Assembly: GCA_035048485.1 (NCBI GenBank)
Contig: CM068585.1
Location: 50,545,186 to 50,609,185 of the forward strand
Direction: 5' to 3'
DNA from: Pteria penguin
Lineage: Eukaryota; Mollusca; Bivalvia; Pterioida; Pteriidae
Length of the DNA: 64,000 bases
Below, in pieces: positions 33,131-45,300 of this stretch (within the stretch, counting starts at the first letter, position 1; each line of letters opens with the position of its first letter). Below the pieces are notes generated by a model. It was given only the letters and a program-made list of their open reading frames with translations, was not told the origin of the DNA and made no database searches. A program made the translations under genes and the position numbers.

Positions 33131-33304
33131 ATGAAATCAAACTGTGCTCGTCAGCTTCCGATGTCGAAATATGGTCCATTTATAGACTCGTTCAGATATG
33201 CGGAAGATCGAGAGGGAGGGGTAGAGAAAAGAGAAGAAAGAAAAATAAAGAAAAGGACATCAGGGAAGAAACGGAGGGTGATTGAAGTCAAATTCAATAA
33301 ATAG
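33131..33304 (+). CDS. 57-residue basic open frame inside the inverted-repeat element
   Basis: A good acceptor (TTTTTCTTGAACAG, ending 33,122) precedes an ATG at 33,131, and the frame ends TAG at 33,302-33,304. The last 20 residues are strongly basic (EERKIKKRTSGKKRR), resembling a nuclear localisation signal. A candidate upstream donor lies at 32,565 (GTAAGT). It may be the last exon of a small transposon-encoded protein; no family was recognised. Confidence 0.3.
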   Translation: MKSNCARQLPMSKYGPFIDSFRYAEDREGGVEKREERKIKKRTSGKKRRVIEVKFNK

Positions 33305-33526
33305 AGCATAACACTATGAATATGTATATATTTTTAACATTTATAAATCACGATTGTGTTTCTTTAACGGTTGATTTTGACATTAAAACATACATTAAAA
33401 TTAGCTTTTAAAATTCAAGTCATCTATTATGATATTGTTTATGATTTCAACACATATTTGCTGTCAGTTTATGATTTTCTGTGGTACTGTTTGTCTGCAA
33501 ATAGTTCAATGTTGTAATGCATACAT

Positions 33527-33711
33527 TCGGGTTCGATTCCCTGTGTGGTACGTGAGATGTAGGGGCTGTCACCAACCTGGCTTCGTGGGTTTTCTCCGGG
33601 TACTCCGGTTTCCTCCCACACAAACGACACCCTTAGCCAAGATCCGTGCCAACGAGCAAAATTTATATACGTTGTTAACTTGTTTCTTAATCGTTGTAAA
33701 ATAAATAAAGT
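33527..33711 (+). mobile_element. 5'-truncated SINE with a B box
   Basis: GGGTTCGATTCCC (B box) is followed by the widespread SINE-body motif TTTTCTCCGGGTACTCCGG and TTTCCTCCCACAC, ending in a TAAATAAAG-rich tail. It lies within the inverted-repeat element, so it inserted later. Confidence 0.65.
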
Positions 33712-34342
33712 TTAAATTTTTTTAATGCATACATTGAGAAATGATACTGAATTATGTTTGTAATGTTCCGCCTTATGGATTAGATTGTTGACTTAAAAGG
33801 AATTCTCCAGCTGCATTTTACTTGAGCAAGACAACGGATGAGATAAATCATTGCTGGGCCAATGTACGGTCAACGTAGGGGTAACTTTGATGGACCAATA
33901 TTGGGCCAACATCAGCCTTACTTAAAATTGGGATTACTTTGTTGAGCCAGCAATGGACCAACGTGTGTAGTAAATATGATTTGGGATCTCTTTGTTGGAC
34001 CAACGTCGGTAAGGGATATGATTGGCATCTCTTTGTTGGGCCAGGGTTGTAGAATCAATTTCCACAGTTGGCCTATGAGCAAGATTACGTTGGGCCAACG
34101 TCATATGCCAACGTTGGGCAAACGCAAGTGTCATTGTTGGCCCAACGTATCTATGCTATCTGGGAATATTAGAGATTTTTCATCAGAAGACCACTATTGG
34201 CAACGAAAAACCGTATTTTTATAGAATCAGGAATGCGCAACTCGCAATAATCGTCTTCGAAGATGCCGGACATGCAGCAGAGTTGATGCAGGTACTGGTG
34301 GTGAATAATTGCTGGCACGGACAGTTTGCATACCGGAAGGTC

Positions 34343-35880
34343 CGCTTAGTATTTCATTCGTCTTGGCTATTAAGCAATGAACTTCATAATTGGTATGCAA
34401 CCAGCATTTGTCAAATGTCAGCCGTAAAGTTGGAGAAATAAATAACGAAGAATAAACAAAGGCTTAACCAAATTGCTAGGCATGGAATAGAATAAAAGTG
34501 GAATAAAATTCATAATTTTATATTCAGACAAATGCCAAACCCAATTAAATTGACGCGAGTCCAGGTGTCCAGGAGAGTACCTGTCTCCTGCTTCCAAGCA
34601 AGGCCAATGGCAAAAGTCCTGCAACAAGTGTTCAAGTTCAGAAAATAAATACATACATATATACATATAGGGACATAAGGAGACAAACGCACGGAATCAA
34701 AGTATCCCAATCCCTATAAGAAATGCTGTTGATCTGAAATTGTTGTGTATGGAACGCACGCGAACAATTGTATGCATATGTCAAATCAAGTAAAATCAAA
34801 ATGTTTGAGATGGTTAGTTTGTATGACCAGATCCCACAATTTCACTTAAAATTCTTGAAAGGGGGATCTTCAATTGCGTCAGTTCTCTACATCGACGAAA
34901 GAAATTTCTCAATGTCAATTTCAAAGATTCCGCAATACACAGGTCTAACAATAAACAGGATATCGCAGAATTATGCAACAGGGAAAGATATTCAAATATT
35001 TTCTGCAAATCACTGTTACATGGAAATGTCTTTTGTAGTGTCGTTTGAAATAATCTTGCTTTCATGTCCTGTTTTAATTTCCAAAGTACGATGACATTTA
35101 CAGATTTAAAACCTTATTCCTATCGAAATAGAAATGGATACCTATATCGTTCATGTGGCGATTTATTGCAGACCGTATGGATCTCAAGGAGTTTTTCTGA
35201 TAGTAACTGTAGCACAATAAAATGATTTAAAGTTTGAAGTTGCTAGTGGAACAGAATATTTTTGTATTTGATTTATTTGAACGTGCACAGGTGCCTTGAG
35301 TTCTGTGGGCATTTACAATACAGCTTTACATAATGACGTTAAAATTATGGCTAAACATATTGGTGTATACAGGTAGGAAAATTAGAAAGGTATCGCACGT
35401 AACACATGAAATGGATCTTTAAAAAAAAGTTTGAAATTGTCAAACATCGGCTAACTCTGGAGGTTTCTTGTTTCAGTATATCAGTATAGTATTTCATTTA
35501 CTTTCATAATTTCATATACGTGTATATAGGTGCATATGCCATTCTTTTCATAATTGTCATACCTTTTGCATACTTTATTTGTCATTGCATCTTGGTGAAT
35601 TTTGTTTTCATTGTAGCTGAAACAGGATTTTGTTTCCTTATTTCTCGCACCAATTAACGTTTTCTGATCAATCTTTCTCTCTCCTACAATAAACCAATGA
35701 TTTAAAGTAAATTTTTCTATTTCCAAGCTACCAGTTGTGTAGAAATTATAAAACTAAGGATTATCTATCTCCCTCATGCATAGCTCTGTCTTTACATAGA
35801 TTCTTGTGTTCACTTTTCGGTCATTTTGGATTCAACACTTCTCTTCAAATATTTATATAGTATGAGAATTCCAATCATAA
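34343..35880. repeat. R1 repeat, copy A (5' two-thirds)
   Basis: It starts CGCTTAGTATTTCATTCG. Its first 496 bases match 39,548-40,043 without an indel, and the following bases match 48,115 onward. It shows what the target of the LTR element looked like before insertion. No coding potential beyond short open frames. Confidence 0.85.
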
Positions 35881-36054
35881 GGTAATCCGCGAATGAAGGA
35901 TTATTACTTTAAAGAAAGTCATCTATATATCTGTAAGTAAAATTGAGGCCAAGAGCTTTAAAAGCCATTTAAAATTAAATTGATATCCTAAGAACCACTG
36001 TAAGCATAGAAAACTTTCTTCAATAGACCGGTGTCACTGCTGGTGGACGAGGGC

Positions 36055-36485
36055 ATTATAATTCTAGTTTTTATACCTTTTGCATACTTTATTTGTCATT
36101 GCATCTTGGTGAATTTTGTTTTCATTGTAGCTGAAACAGGTTTTAGTTTCCTTATTTCTCGCACCAGTTAACGTTTTCTGATCAATCTTTCTCTCTCCTA
36201 CAATAAACCAATAATTTAAAGTAAATTTTTATATTTCCAAGCTACTAGTTGTGCAGAAATTATAAAACTAAGGATTATCTCCCTCATGCATAGCTCTGTC
36301 CTTATATAGATTCCTTGGTTCACTTTTCCATCATTTTGGTTTCAACACCGCTCTTTAAATATTTATATATTTTTAGAATTCCAATTATCTGGCCACGTGC
36401 ATTACTGAAGAGACATTAGTTGTCTAAATGCGCATATGGTGCACTGAATTATAAGGTAAATATGTTCAATATTTATTATAACCAC
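36055..36485. repeat. R1 repeat, extra partial copy
   Basis: The block starting ATACCTTTTGCATACTTTAT, with TCTCTCTCCTACAATAAACC further in, repeats 35,560-35,880 of copy A with small changes. Confidence 0.8.
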
Positions 36486-36499
36486 TAGGCCGGTGTCAC

Positions 36500-36900
36500 T
36501 GCTGCTGGACTGATAGTTCCAGTTTTTCGTTGTGTTTACTGTGACCTTGACTTTGAAGATATGACCTTGGTTTAAGGTCATGGCACAAACTTGGGTCATT
36601 TACAACGATTGTGCGGAATATATAATTTCACTCCAACGTAGTAAAAAAAAAAAACAATTATAGCTCGGACAAGAATTCTGACTGTGTTTGCACTCAATGA
36701 ATCAATGAAAAGAAGAATTCTGGTTTTATATATGACCCATATGTGCACTGTGATCTTGATGATACGACCCTGGATCAAGGTCATGGCACACGTTGAATCT
36801 GGGACAATAATTGTGTGAGATATCCATATCCGACAAGGAGATAAGAAGTTGTGTCCCGGACTAGTGAACATGCTAACAGACAGGGTAATTCCTATATACC

Positions 36901-36931
<31 letters not shown>

Positions 36932-36990
36932 ACAAAAGGAAAAAAAAACAACAACTTTTTTTGCAGGGGGTATAATTATTGACACATAAC
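36500..36990. repeat. Bivalve-type dispersed repeat with CCCC/GGGG hairpin end
   Basis: Two diverged blocks contain GACCTTGACTTTGAAGATA and ACCCTGGATCAAGGTCATGG. The end reads TATATACCCCC...GCAGGGGGTATAATTAT, a hairpin end also seen at 58,520-58,567. A C tract and CA run lie at 36,899-36,935. Confidence 0.6.
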
Positions 36991-37794
36991 CCTTTATCAT
37001 CGGTAAAATTAAAAAAAAATGTTATTCAATTTATGAAGAATTGGCATATAGACAATAAAATCTCCAATAATTGGGATATTAAACAACTATTATGTTTGTT
37101 AGCATTTTGAAGAATTCTATAATACATGTATTTATGTATATACCTTTGATTGGACCTGTTTTTAGCATTCATATCTTTCAAACAGAATATTTTCCTAAAC
37201 ATATACATTTCTGATACTGAGTTTGCCTTGTTAACGATCTGCGTGATAAACTTTTAGCATGGTCGCAGGAATCAATATTGAGTTAATCAAAATATATTAA
37301 TATCCCTCTAATCGATACAAATAACACGGTAGGTGGGACACGGGAATTTCCTGTAGATCCATTAAAGATCTAAATAAGAAGAATCAATAGAAAGGCAACC
37401 CAGTGTATGGCACATTACATAAGGATGTCTTGTTGAAAGTAGTTTTAAAATCGTAGTGAGCCGAACTTCATCTATTTATCTATATATGGAATGGCTTTAT
37501 AACTAGTAATTATACACTGACACTAAAAAAAACCCACCCCCTCCCGTTCGTCGTAACCGATTTCTCTTTACCAAGTGAGACTAACAGAGGACCTTTTAGA
37601 AGGTAAGGTGTTTTACGTAGCTCCTGGATATTAATGTTATACCTTTTTTAAATTAATTCTCCTGCATCTTAGAGAATATTTTATTGTAGCTGAGACAAAT
37701 TTTTCTCGCCTTATCTAATGCACGAGTTAATGCCTCCCCCCCCCCCCTCTCTCTCTCTCCCTTATAGCAGCAAACGTCACCCCTCGTTATTAGA
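36991..37794. other. No supported gene
   Basis: AT-rich spacer between R1 copies, with a C/CT tract at 37,735-37,760. Confidence 0.4.
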
Positions 37795-39547
37795 ACTGTA
37801 CTACAATGGAATGATTTAAAGTTTGAAGTTGCTAGTCGATTATTTTTGTATTTGATTTATTTGAACGTGCACAGGTGCCTTGAATTTTGTGGGCATTTAC
37901 AAAACAGCTTTACATAATGAAGTTTAAACATATTCGTGTAAACAAGTACGAAAATTAAAAAGGCATCTTACGTAACACACGAAAAGGATCTTTAAATAGT
38001 TCGAAATTTTCAAACCTCGGAGGACTCTGGAGGTTAGTTGTTTCAGTATATCAGTATAGTATGTTATTTTACTTTCATAATTTCATATAAGTTTATATAG
38101 GTGCATATGCCATTCTTTTATAATTGTCATACCTTTTGCATACTTTATTTGTCATTGTATCTTGGTCAATTTTGTTTTCATTGTAGCTGAGGCAGGTTTT
38201 TGTTTCCTTATTTCTCGCACCAGTTAACGTTTTCTAATTAATCCTTCTCTCTCCTACAATAAACTAATAATTTAAAGTACATTTTTCTATTTCCAAGCTA
38301 CTAGTTGTGCAGAAATTATAAAACAAAGGGTTATCTCCCTCATGCATAGCTCTGTCTTTAGATATATTTTTGTTCACTTATCGGTCATTTTTGGATTAAC
38401 GCTGCTCTTCAAATATTTATATGTTATGAGAATTCCAATCATTCGGCCACGAGCATCACCGAAGAGACAAAACTTGTCGAAATGCGCATATGGTGCACAA
38501 AATTAAAAGGTATATGTTCTATATTTATTACATAACTGAATCGGCAGACGGCTGCTCATGTTCAGCTGCAGACATGTCATGCTCGCCCTAATTTAGATAA
38601 TACATTAAAATACTTTATTCTCTTGATTTCTAAAGTGTGAAACTGTGATACGGAAACTTTGACTAGCTATTAATTTCCGTTATATTTCTGCAGAACGACA
38701 ACATACACAAGTGGCGCCAGATGCAAAAGTTGTCTGTCCTTTTTGTTTTTTTCGCGGTTTATCTTCATGCAACGAAATAATAACTCATTCTTTATTATTA
38801 ACTTGTTAATACCGGCACGTAGAACGAACATATTGAACATTCAAGAACGATATCATTTTCGGCGTTTTTTTTTCTAGCCGAATTGCAAAATTCGGCTCTT
38901 AATTTAATGTGAGGTGGGCGGTTGGACGTCCGTCAACAATTGACTCCCGGACTTTAAATTCAACACGTTTAGTGCTCTTGCGATTAAACTTCATACACTT
39001 ACTCACCATGAGTGGAAGATGTGCCCTATTGTTTTTGGGGTTAAATTGTCAAAGATCAAGGTGATGGGAGTGAAGTATCAAAAATTGGTTTCCGGATCAT
39101 ACGTCCAATACGTTTCGTATAAGCCAGAATAACATTTCATACTGGTTTACTTTTGCAGCGTTATGGACAATAGACTGAAAATTCATTTAAGGGACTCTAA
39201 TATGTCTTAAACCAGTGCAGCAAGACCTTATTTACTCTAAGGTGCAAGTGTTGCAACTCGATACATAGCATATGTGATGCAAGTCTCTTGTTTTCATTGT
39301 CAGCGTAGTAATTCTGTGTTTTGAGTGCATATTGCGTTTTCAAGGGCGGCCACTTGTAGAAATGAAAATCGTACGTCGCTGTTGTTGAAATGAGGTCAGG
39401 GCAGGTAGAATTGTAATACACTTGAAGTTGTGGGCGGTCGCTACTTTCTGCCTTAATTGTCTTGCCGAAGAAATGCTTAGGCACTCTTGTTTGTTCAGCA
39501 TCGATGCCTTATTTATATGACCGCTCATGAACATTATATACAATCAT
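37795..39547. repeat. R1 repeat, copy C (3' part, with palindromic module)
   Basis: It corresponds to copy A from about 35,220 onward. It extends through a 3' module shared with 49,214-49,433 and 51,885-52,311. That module includes a near-palindrome at 38,876-38,897 (AGCCGAATT...AATTCGGCT) and GTGAGGTGGGCGGTTGGACG. It ends ACATTATATACAATCATCGC, where copy B begins directly. Confidence 0.8.
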
Positions 39548-40043
39548 CGCTTAGTATTTCATTCGTCTTGGCTATTAAGGAATGAACTTCATAATTGGTA
39601 TGCAACCAGCATTTGTCAAATGTCAGCCGTAAAGTTGGAGAAATAAATAACGAAGAACAACCAAAGGCTTAACCAAATTGCTAGGCATGGAATAGAATAA
39701 AAGTGGAATAAAATTCATAATTTTATATTCAGACAAATGCCAAACCCAATTAAATTGACGCGAGTCCAGGTGTCCAGGAGAGTACCTGTCTCCTGCTTCC
39801 AAGCAAGGCCAATGGCAAAAGTCCTGCAACAAGTGTTCAAGTTCAGAAAGTAAATACATACATATATACATATGGGGACATAAGGAGACAAACGCACAGA
39901 ATCAAAGTATCCCAATCACTATAAGAAATGCTGTTGATCTGAAATTGTTGTGTATGGAACGCACGCGAACAATTGTATGCATATGTCAAATCAAGTAAAA
40001 TCAAAATGTTCGAGATGGTTAGTTTGTATGACCAGATCCCATA
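39548..40043. repeat. R1 repeat, copy B, left half
   Basis: 496 bases collinear with 34,343-34,838. The last four bases (CATA, 40,040-40,043) are the target duplication of the LTR element that interrupts the copy. It resumes at 48,111. Confidence 0.9.
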
Positions 40044-40712
40044 TGTAGGGTAGTACTTCGCGTTGGGGTGGTGTGAGTTTGATTCCTCAAGGTGCGTTGT
40101 GTTATGCGACAAATTATGAGTCAGTAAGAAAGTTAATACTTTTAATAAAATCTCTACAGCAATGTACAAGATAGCAAGTTGGCTTCGTGCGACGTGGAAA
40201 AGGGGGAGACCCAGCAGTTACGATGATCACAATGTTATATTTCACAATATAGTACTTTCAAGTTCTTTCTAAATCAAATAGGTCTGAATTCTATCAAGTA
40301 TTTCCGAGGTCTGCTTTATTAAGCCCCCACTTTCTTTTATATATTGAAATACTATCCATTTCCTCAAGGAAATAGATTAGCCATAAATTGACCAGTCCAA
40401 TTGAGGAAATAAATTAGCCATAAATTGACCAGTCCAATTATAATAATTAAACTAATTTTCCACGTACCCCCCGAAGCCATTAATTCACAAATCTATAAGA
40501 CTTTAAGATAAACAAACAAGATAAACTAGCCATTAACTGACCAATTCAATTATGATAATTACAAGTCTTTAAGATAAACAAACGTGAACTTTAGTGTCTT
40601 TAATTGAGTCATTCACAGGAAATATCGTCCAAGATATAATGTTCCTTGGTGGATCCATCGGTGGTGTTTCTTAAAACAATTTGTAGGTAGCGTGGTGTGC
40701 CACTACCTTACA
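40044..40712 (-). repeat. 3' LTR (669 bp)
   Basis: Terminal TGTA...TACA. On the minus strand a TATA box (TATATAAAAG) lies at 40,343-40,334. It differs from the 5' LTR at about four sites, and both have identical length. Confidence 0.95.
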
Positions 40713-40723
40713 TTCCTCCCCAT
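40713..40723 (-). promoter_or_regulatory. Polypurine tract of the LTR element
   Basis: The minus strand reads ATGGGGAGGAA directly before the 3' LTR, the usual primer site for plus-strand synthesis. The older relative has ATGGAGAGTAA at 991-1,001. Confidence 0.85.
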
Positions 40724-41128
40724 GTCACTAGAAAATATTCGAAAACAATATTTTCTTAAAACAATCGATTATGTAACATGTTTTGTGTATTAGTCCAACG
40801 TTATGAATCCTCAAAGCATCATCCTCGGCAACATTTCTCGGCATACGAATGTTCCTGGAAGTCCATACTGCAACAACGTACTAATAATGAATATGTACAC
40901 GAAAATTAAGTTCAACATATCTCCCATTAAATTTCTATTTACAATCTAGTCCAATGAAATCAAGGGTCTTCATCTCAACCCATATCTCAGTTCGTTGCAC
41001 AGCAATCTTCCGTTATATTACTATATACAATTTGATCCAATAGGGGCAAGGGTTGTCGTCTCAACCCATACCCTAATTTATTGTTGTCGGGCAAGGGACG
41101 TCGTCTCATCCCATACCCTCAAAGTTCT
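40724..41128 (-). other. 3' untranslated region of the LTR element with hairpin repeats
   Basis: It carries three diverged tandem blocks centred on GGGTTGAGACGACAACCC-type sequence (about 41,085-41,120, 41,035-41,070 and 40,965-40,995 in plus coordinates), each partly self-complementary. Similar blocks occur at about 725-795 in the old relative. Confidence 0.6.
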
Positions 41129-41446
41129 TTAGGCCATCGGAAGAATCGAATACACCCTTTCTTCAGTGTCTATCTGCTCAGTAACGGCTTGGTCCATTGT
41201 TGGCGCAGTGGGCGTGGCAGTTGGTTCCTTAGCAACAAGATTTCTGATCTCTTGCATATCATTAACATCATTTGATTTTATGTCTGACTCTACCCTCCCA
41301 AATCGTCTGGCAATCTTACATGCAAAAATATTTTTCTTATATTTCTTATAGATAATTATCAAAACAATAAATCCTACAACTATAATTACAAAAATCCCCA
41401 TATAATTCCATTTCGAAAGAGGCTCCTGTATCTGAACCTTTTTCAA
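41129..41446 (-). CDS. Env-like C-terminal tail of the LTR element
   Basis: A 105-residue open stretch in the position of an env gene, between pol and the 3' untranslated region. It has a short polar lead, one strongly hydrophobic segment of about 20 residues and a basic stop-transfer cluster (YKKYKK). A hydrophilic cytoplasmic tail rich in Glu, Thr and Pro follows. This is the layout of the membrane anchor and tail of a retroviral-type glycoprotein. The open stretch begins without an ATG and the upstream part (41,447-42,377) is decayed, so only the end of the protein is readable. The same region is recognisable, more decayed, at 1-325. Assignment as env rests on position and topology, not on sequence similarity to a named glycoprotein. 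Confidence 0.55.
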   Translation of the reverse strand: MKKVQIQEPLSKWNYMGIFVIIVVGFIVLIIIYKKYKKNIFACKIARRFGRVESDIKSNDVNDMQEIRNLVAKEPTATPTAPTMDQAVTEQIDTEERVYSILPMA

Positions 41447-42377
41447 ATTTCTAATAGTATCAATAAATTTTTTAATTGGTAACTTTTAATATGATTTAAT
41501 TCTTTAGGTATAACCATGAATATTATTTGAGGTTTGCTTACGTCATGAGAAAACGATGCTTTAATTTCAGTAGCTATCGTATAAAAACGATCCGAAATAT
41601 ATCCCGCGAGTGGAAATTAAACATCTAAATTCACGTTTTTTACAACAATTATTTTTTTAATCATTGTTCTAGTATCTAGTGCACAATTTTTTTTTAATAG
41701 CGTCATGAGTCAAGTTTAACGACGAAGGAAGCTGACTCTGAATTTCTATTAATAGATTTCATAAATCGTCTGGGCTAATAATTGAAGGATTTAAATGATT
41801 CAAGCTTAGCATATTAAACTGCAACATTAATGTTTGACTGTAGAATCTTATTGTGTTTAAAACGTTTTCTCATTTGGGTATTTTGGATATATTGTTTACA
41901 ATCAAACTATGAGGTGAATCTGTCTATCAATGCTCCACATCAGGTTGGGCAGCAATCGCAAAGAAATATTTGGTCGCACCCCATCCCAAGTAGAACATAT
42001 ATATTAACATGTACCTATCTTAAACATTGAATTGCCACATGAGGTAACCTATCTACCTAATTGGCTAAGGATTTTATTCATTCCGTTTTAACTTTTGTCC
42101 GAAATAGGAGATTATATAAATGTCATTAATTATAGGAAATTTGATTCGTTAGCGATCCTCAACCATATCAATCTAACTCATCAAATCACTACAGATCATC
42201 AAGGGGTGATCTAAATACACCGGTTCAAGAAGTTTTCGTTTCAGCTTCTTTATTTGTTAATCGCAAATACCACATATGATGGGAACCGATTTAATGCAAT
42301 TTTCTATTAATTAAGCCATTTAATGTAATCAAGGAGTTAACCATGTGTATGTTACACATGCCACATTACTATGGACA
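41447..42377 (-). pseudogene. Decayed third-frame (env) region
   Basis: About 930 bases between the pol stop and the env-like tail. They contain no long open frame on the minus strand; several stops and AT-rich stretches are seen. By position this should hold most of the env-like gene, now deleted or mutated. The plus-strand frame at 42,343-42,771 is a shadow of pol. Confidence 0.45.
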
Positions 42378-45300
42378 TTACATGGCGTTAATCAACCTAT
42401 CAAAAGATTCAAAAGCCTTCAATAGTACTTTATTGCGACTTTTACCGCGTTTCTCACATTTCCTGGGTGTTTCACTGTTGACAACTTCATCTATAACCAT
42501 TTCATCGTCAGAAAAGTCGGGGCCTGGTTGTTCAAGGTCCGAATCTTGTACTGATTCCGATTCAGTACTCTCTTGGTTTAGTTGTCTCTTTTTTCTCCGC
42601 CTGAGTCTATTAGACAATTCCATCAAGGGTATGTCATCTTCACTTGATGATGAATCCCTTCGGGTTCTATACCTGTTTGCCATTTTGCTAAGTGGTATAT
42701 TTTCATCAGACTCGTCAGAATGTGACTCAGATTTATCATCTGCATCACTTTCTTCAGGGGGTACTACATAATTAGCTCTCCTAAGCCGATTACCCATGTT
42801 ATCTTTTGGTATTTCCCATTGATCTATTTTAGCCAAACGTAATTGTTCAGCATGTGCTTTCGTTGTAGTGCCATCAAGTTGACTTTTAATTATAAAACTA
42901 ACCGGAGAAGTTTGTTCTATAATTCTATAATATGGTTTCCATCTGACATCAAATTTATTTTTTCTACTATGGTTTTTATAATAGACAGGGTCTCCTATTT
43001 GAAACTTGACTGATTTACTGTTTCTATCGGCATATTTAGCTTGAGCCTTTTTAGCTTTCGTTAAATTGCGATGCACTTCTAAAAATGATTTGTGCTGTAT
43101 TTGTAACGCAATTTGATGTTGATCGTCACCTAAATATTTGCGTCGAGGTTTCAAAATATTGTCTAAGGGAAGAACCACGTCTCTATTATAAAGTAGGAAA
43201 AAGGGAGAAAACTTGGTCGAATCACTGATGTTAAACCTTATAGCGGCTAAGGTTTGATTCAAGTATACGTCCCATACTGAATGTTCATCCTTCAGATATT
43301 TTGACATAACATCGTGCAAGGTTCGGTGAAATCATTCGACTTTAGCATTCCCTTGGGGATGGTAATACGATGTTGTCACGTGATGAATATTCAAAGCTTC
43401 CAAAGTCTCTCTGACAGCTTTGTTTACATTTTCTGTACCATTGTCAGTAACCAACTGCAATAGTGAACCGTATCTGGGAAATATTTCATTAATGAGCAGA
43501 TGCGTAATGTTATCTGCAGACTTGTCTTTTACGGCAAACGCTTCTGGGTACCCGGAATACAAATCAACAAATGCGATTATGTATTTGTTTCCAGATAAGG
43601 AAGTGGGATAAGGTCCTGAGAGATCCAACCCAACTTTAGCCCAGGGGTATGGTGGAATGTCCGTTTCCATAAGAGGAGGTTTTATCTTTGTCAAATTTCT
43701 AGCCTGACACGTTACGCAAGACTGAATATATTCTAACAAACCTTGATAGAGTTTTGGCCAGTAATATTTACTTTTTATGTTATAAAAGGTGCGATCTACA
43801 CCGAAATGACCTAACTCATCATGGTACTGTTTTATAACATTCATTCTCAAATGACTTGGTACATACAGTCTTAAGGTGGGGTTGTCATTGATATCAGAGA
43901 TATAATACAATATATCTTTCACCATCATATGATGAGCTTGATTGACATTCGAAGCTTCACCGTTTTTCAACTGATTTTTAAGTTTTAATATGTCCGAATC
44001 CTTCTCCTGTTCTTCAAGCATATTAAAACCTTCCAGATCATTCACATTCGGTAGTTTTAGTTCTTCATTCTGTACCTTGCAACTAGCATGGTCTCTAGGT
44101 TCGAATCTATTAGAGTTCAAAGCATTGACCTCTAGTGTGTTTCGGTGGATATCTGGTATATCACCAGCGTTTTCGTCCGACATATTGACAGATTCTTGAG
44201 GGCACAGTGATAACAAATCAGCACATGTGCTCTCACGACCAGCTATGTATTCAATTTTGCAATTATAAGCCATTATATTCATTGCCCAGAGTTGAATCTT
44301 TTTATTTTCCATAGGGGCATCAAGAATATATTTAAGGGGCTTGTGGTCTGTTTTTATGACAAAACTACTATTGTGAAGGTAATGATCTAACTTCTGTAGC
44401 GCATAATGGATAGCATACGCCTCTTTTTCTATGGTAGACCAACGTGTTTGCGTATCACTAAGTTTGTGACTTAGGTAATAAATTGGTTTTTCATTTATTA
44501 CGTTCGGAATTGCATCATCAATGTCATCACATGGTTGCGTCAAACATGCACCTATGCAAGTGTCGCTTGCGTCCGTATATAACGTATAGGGCTTGTTTAA
44601 GTCCGGATATGATAAAAGGGTGAGACTTTGCTTGAAATAGTCAAAAGCATTTTGACATTTTTCACACCACTGAAATCTTGCATATTTTTTAGTTAAAGCG
44701 ATCAGTGGTTCAGCTATCTTTGAGAAATTAGGAATGAATCGCCTGTAATAGCTGCACATACCTATGAAACTACGAATTTCTTTTACCGTTTTGGGAGAGG
44801 GCAAGGTTCGAATCGCCTCTACCTTTTGTGGGTCGGGCTTGACTCCATCTTTGTTAATTTCAAATCCCAAATAAGTGGTTTCTTCTTTAAAGAAAGTACA
44901 TTTCTTTAATTTCAACTTTAGGTCATGTTTCCTTAGCCTGTCAAAGACCTGTTGAATATGAGCTAGATGTTCTTCATGAGATTCTGACCAAATAATGACG
45001 TCATCAATATAAGCAGTGCTGAATTCCTCACAACCTTCAAGGACTATGCTCATTAATTGTTGAAATACGCCAGGGGCATTACATAATCCAAAAGGCATTT
45101 TGTTGAATTCAAACAATCCTTTATGACAAGCAAAGGCAGTTTTGTGTTTGTCTTTTGGGTCCATGGCTACTTGCTAATAACCAGATTTCAAATCTAAAGT
45201 GGTGAAATATTTAGCTTTTCCTAATTGTGCAATTATGTCGTCTATCAACGGGAGGGGATAAGATGTAGTTTTAGTAATTTGATTCAATTTCCGAAAATCT

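Larger units (their letters stand above)
31857..34166. mobile_element. 2.3-kb terminal-inverted-repeat element with subterminal repeats
   Basis: The ends are TTCCCAGATAGCAT (31,857-31,870) and its inverse TGCTATCTGGGAA (34,154-34,166). Next to both ends (31,890-32,010 and 33,855-34,148) lie many copies of GTTGG(G)CCAACGT-like motifs in both orientations, a subterminal repeat pattern typical of DNA transposons. The interior holds a possible spliced small gene and a SINE. No transposase was recognised, so it is probably non-autonomous. Confidence 0.65.

Noticed and set aside
34418..34710. Minus-strand frames duplicated at 39,623-39,915
   Set aside because: They are identical only because both lie in copies of R1; there are no domains and no splice structure, so this is repeat duplication and not protein conservation.
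42343..42771. Plus-strand Ser-rich open frame
   Set aside because: Antisense shadow of the acidic C-terminal tail of pol on the minus strand.
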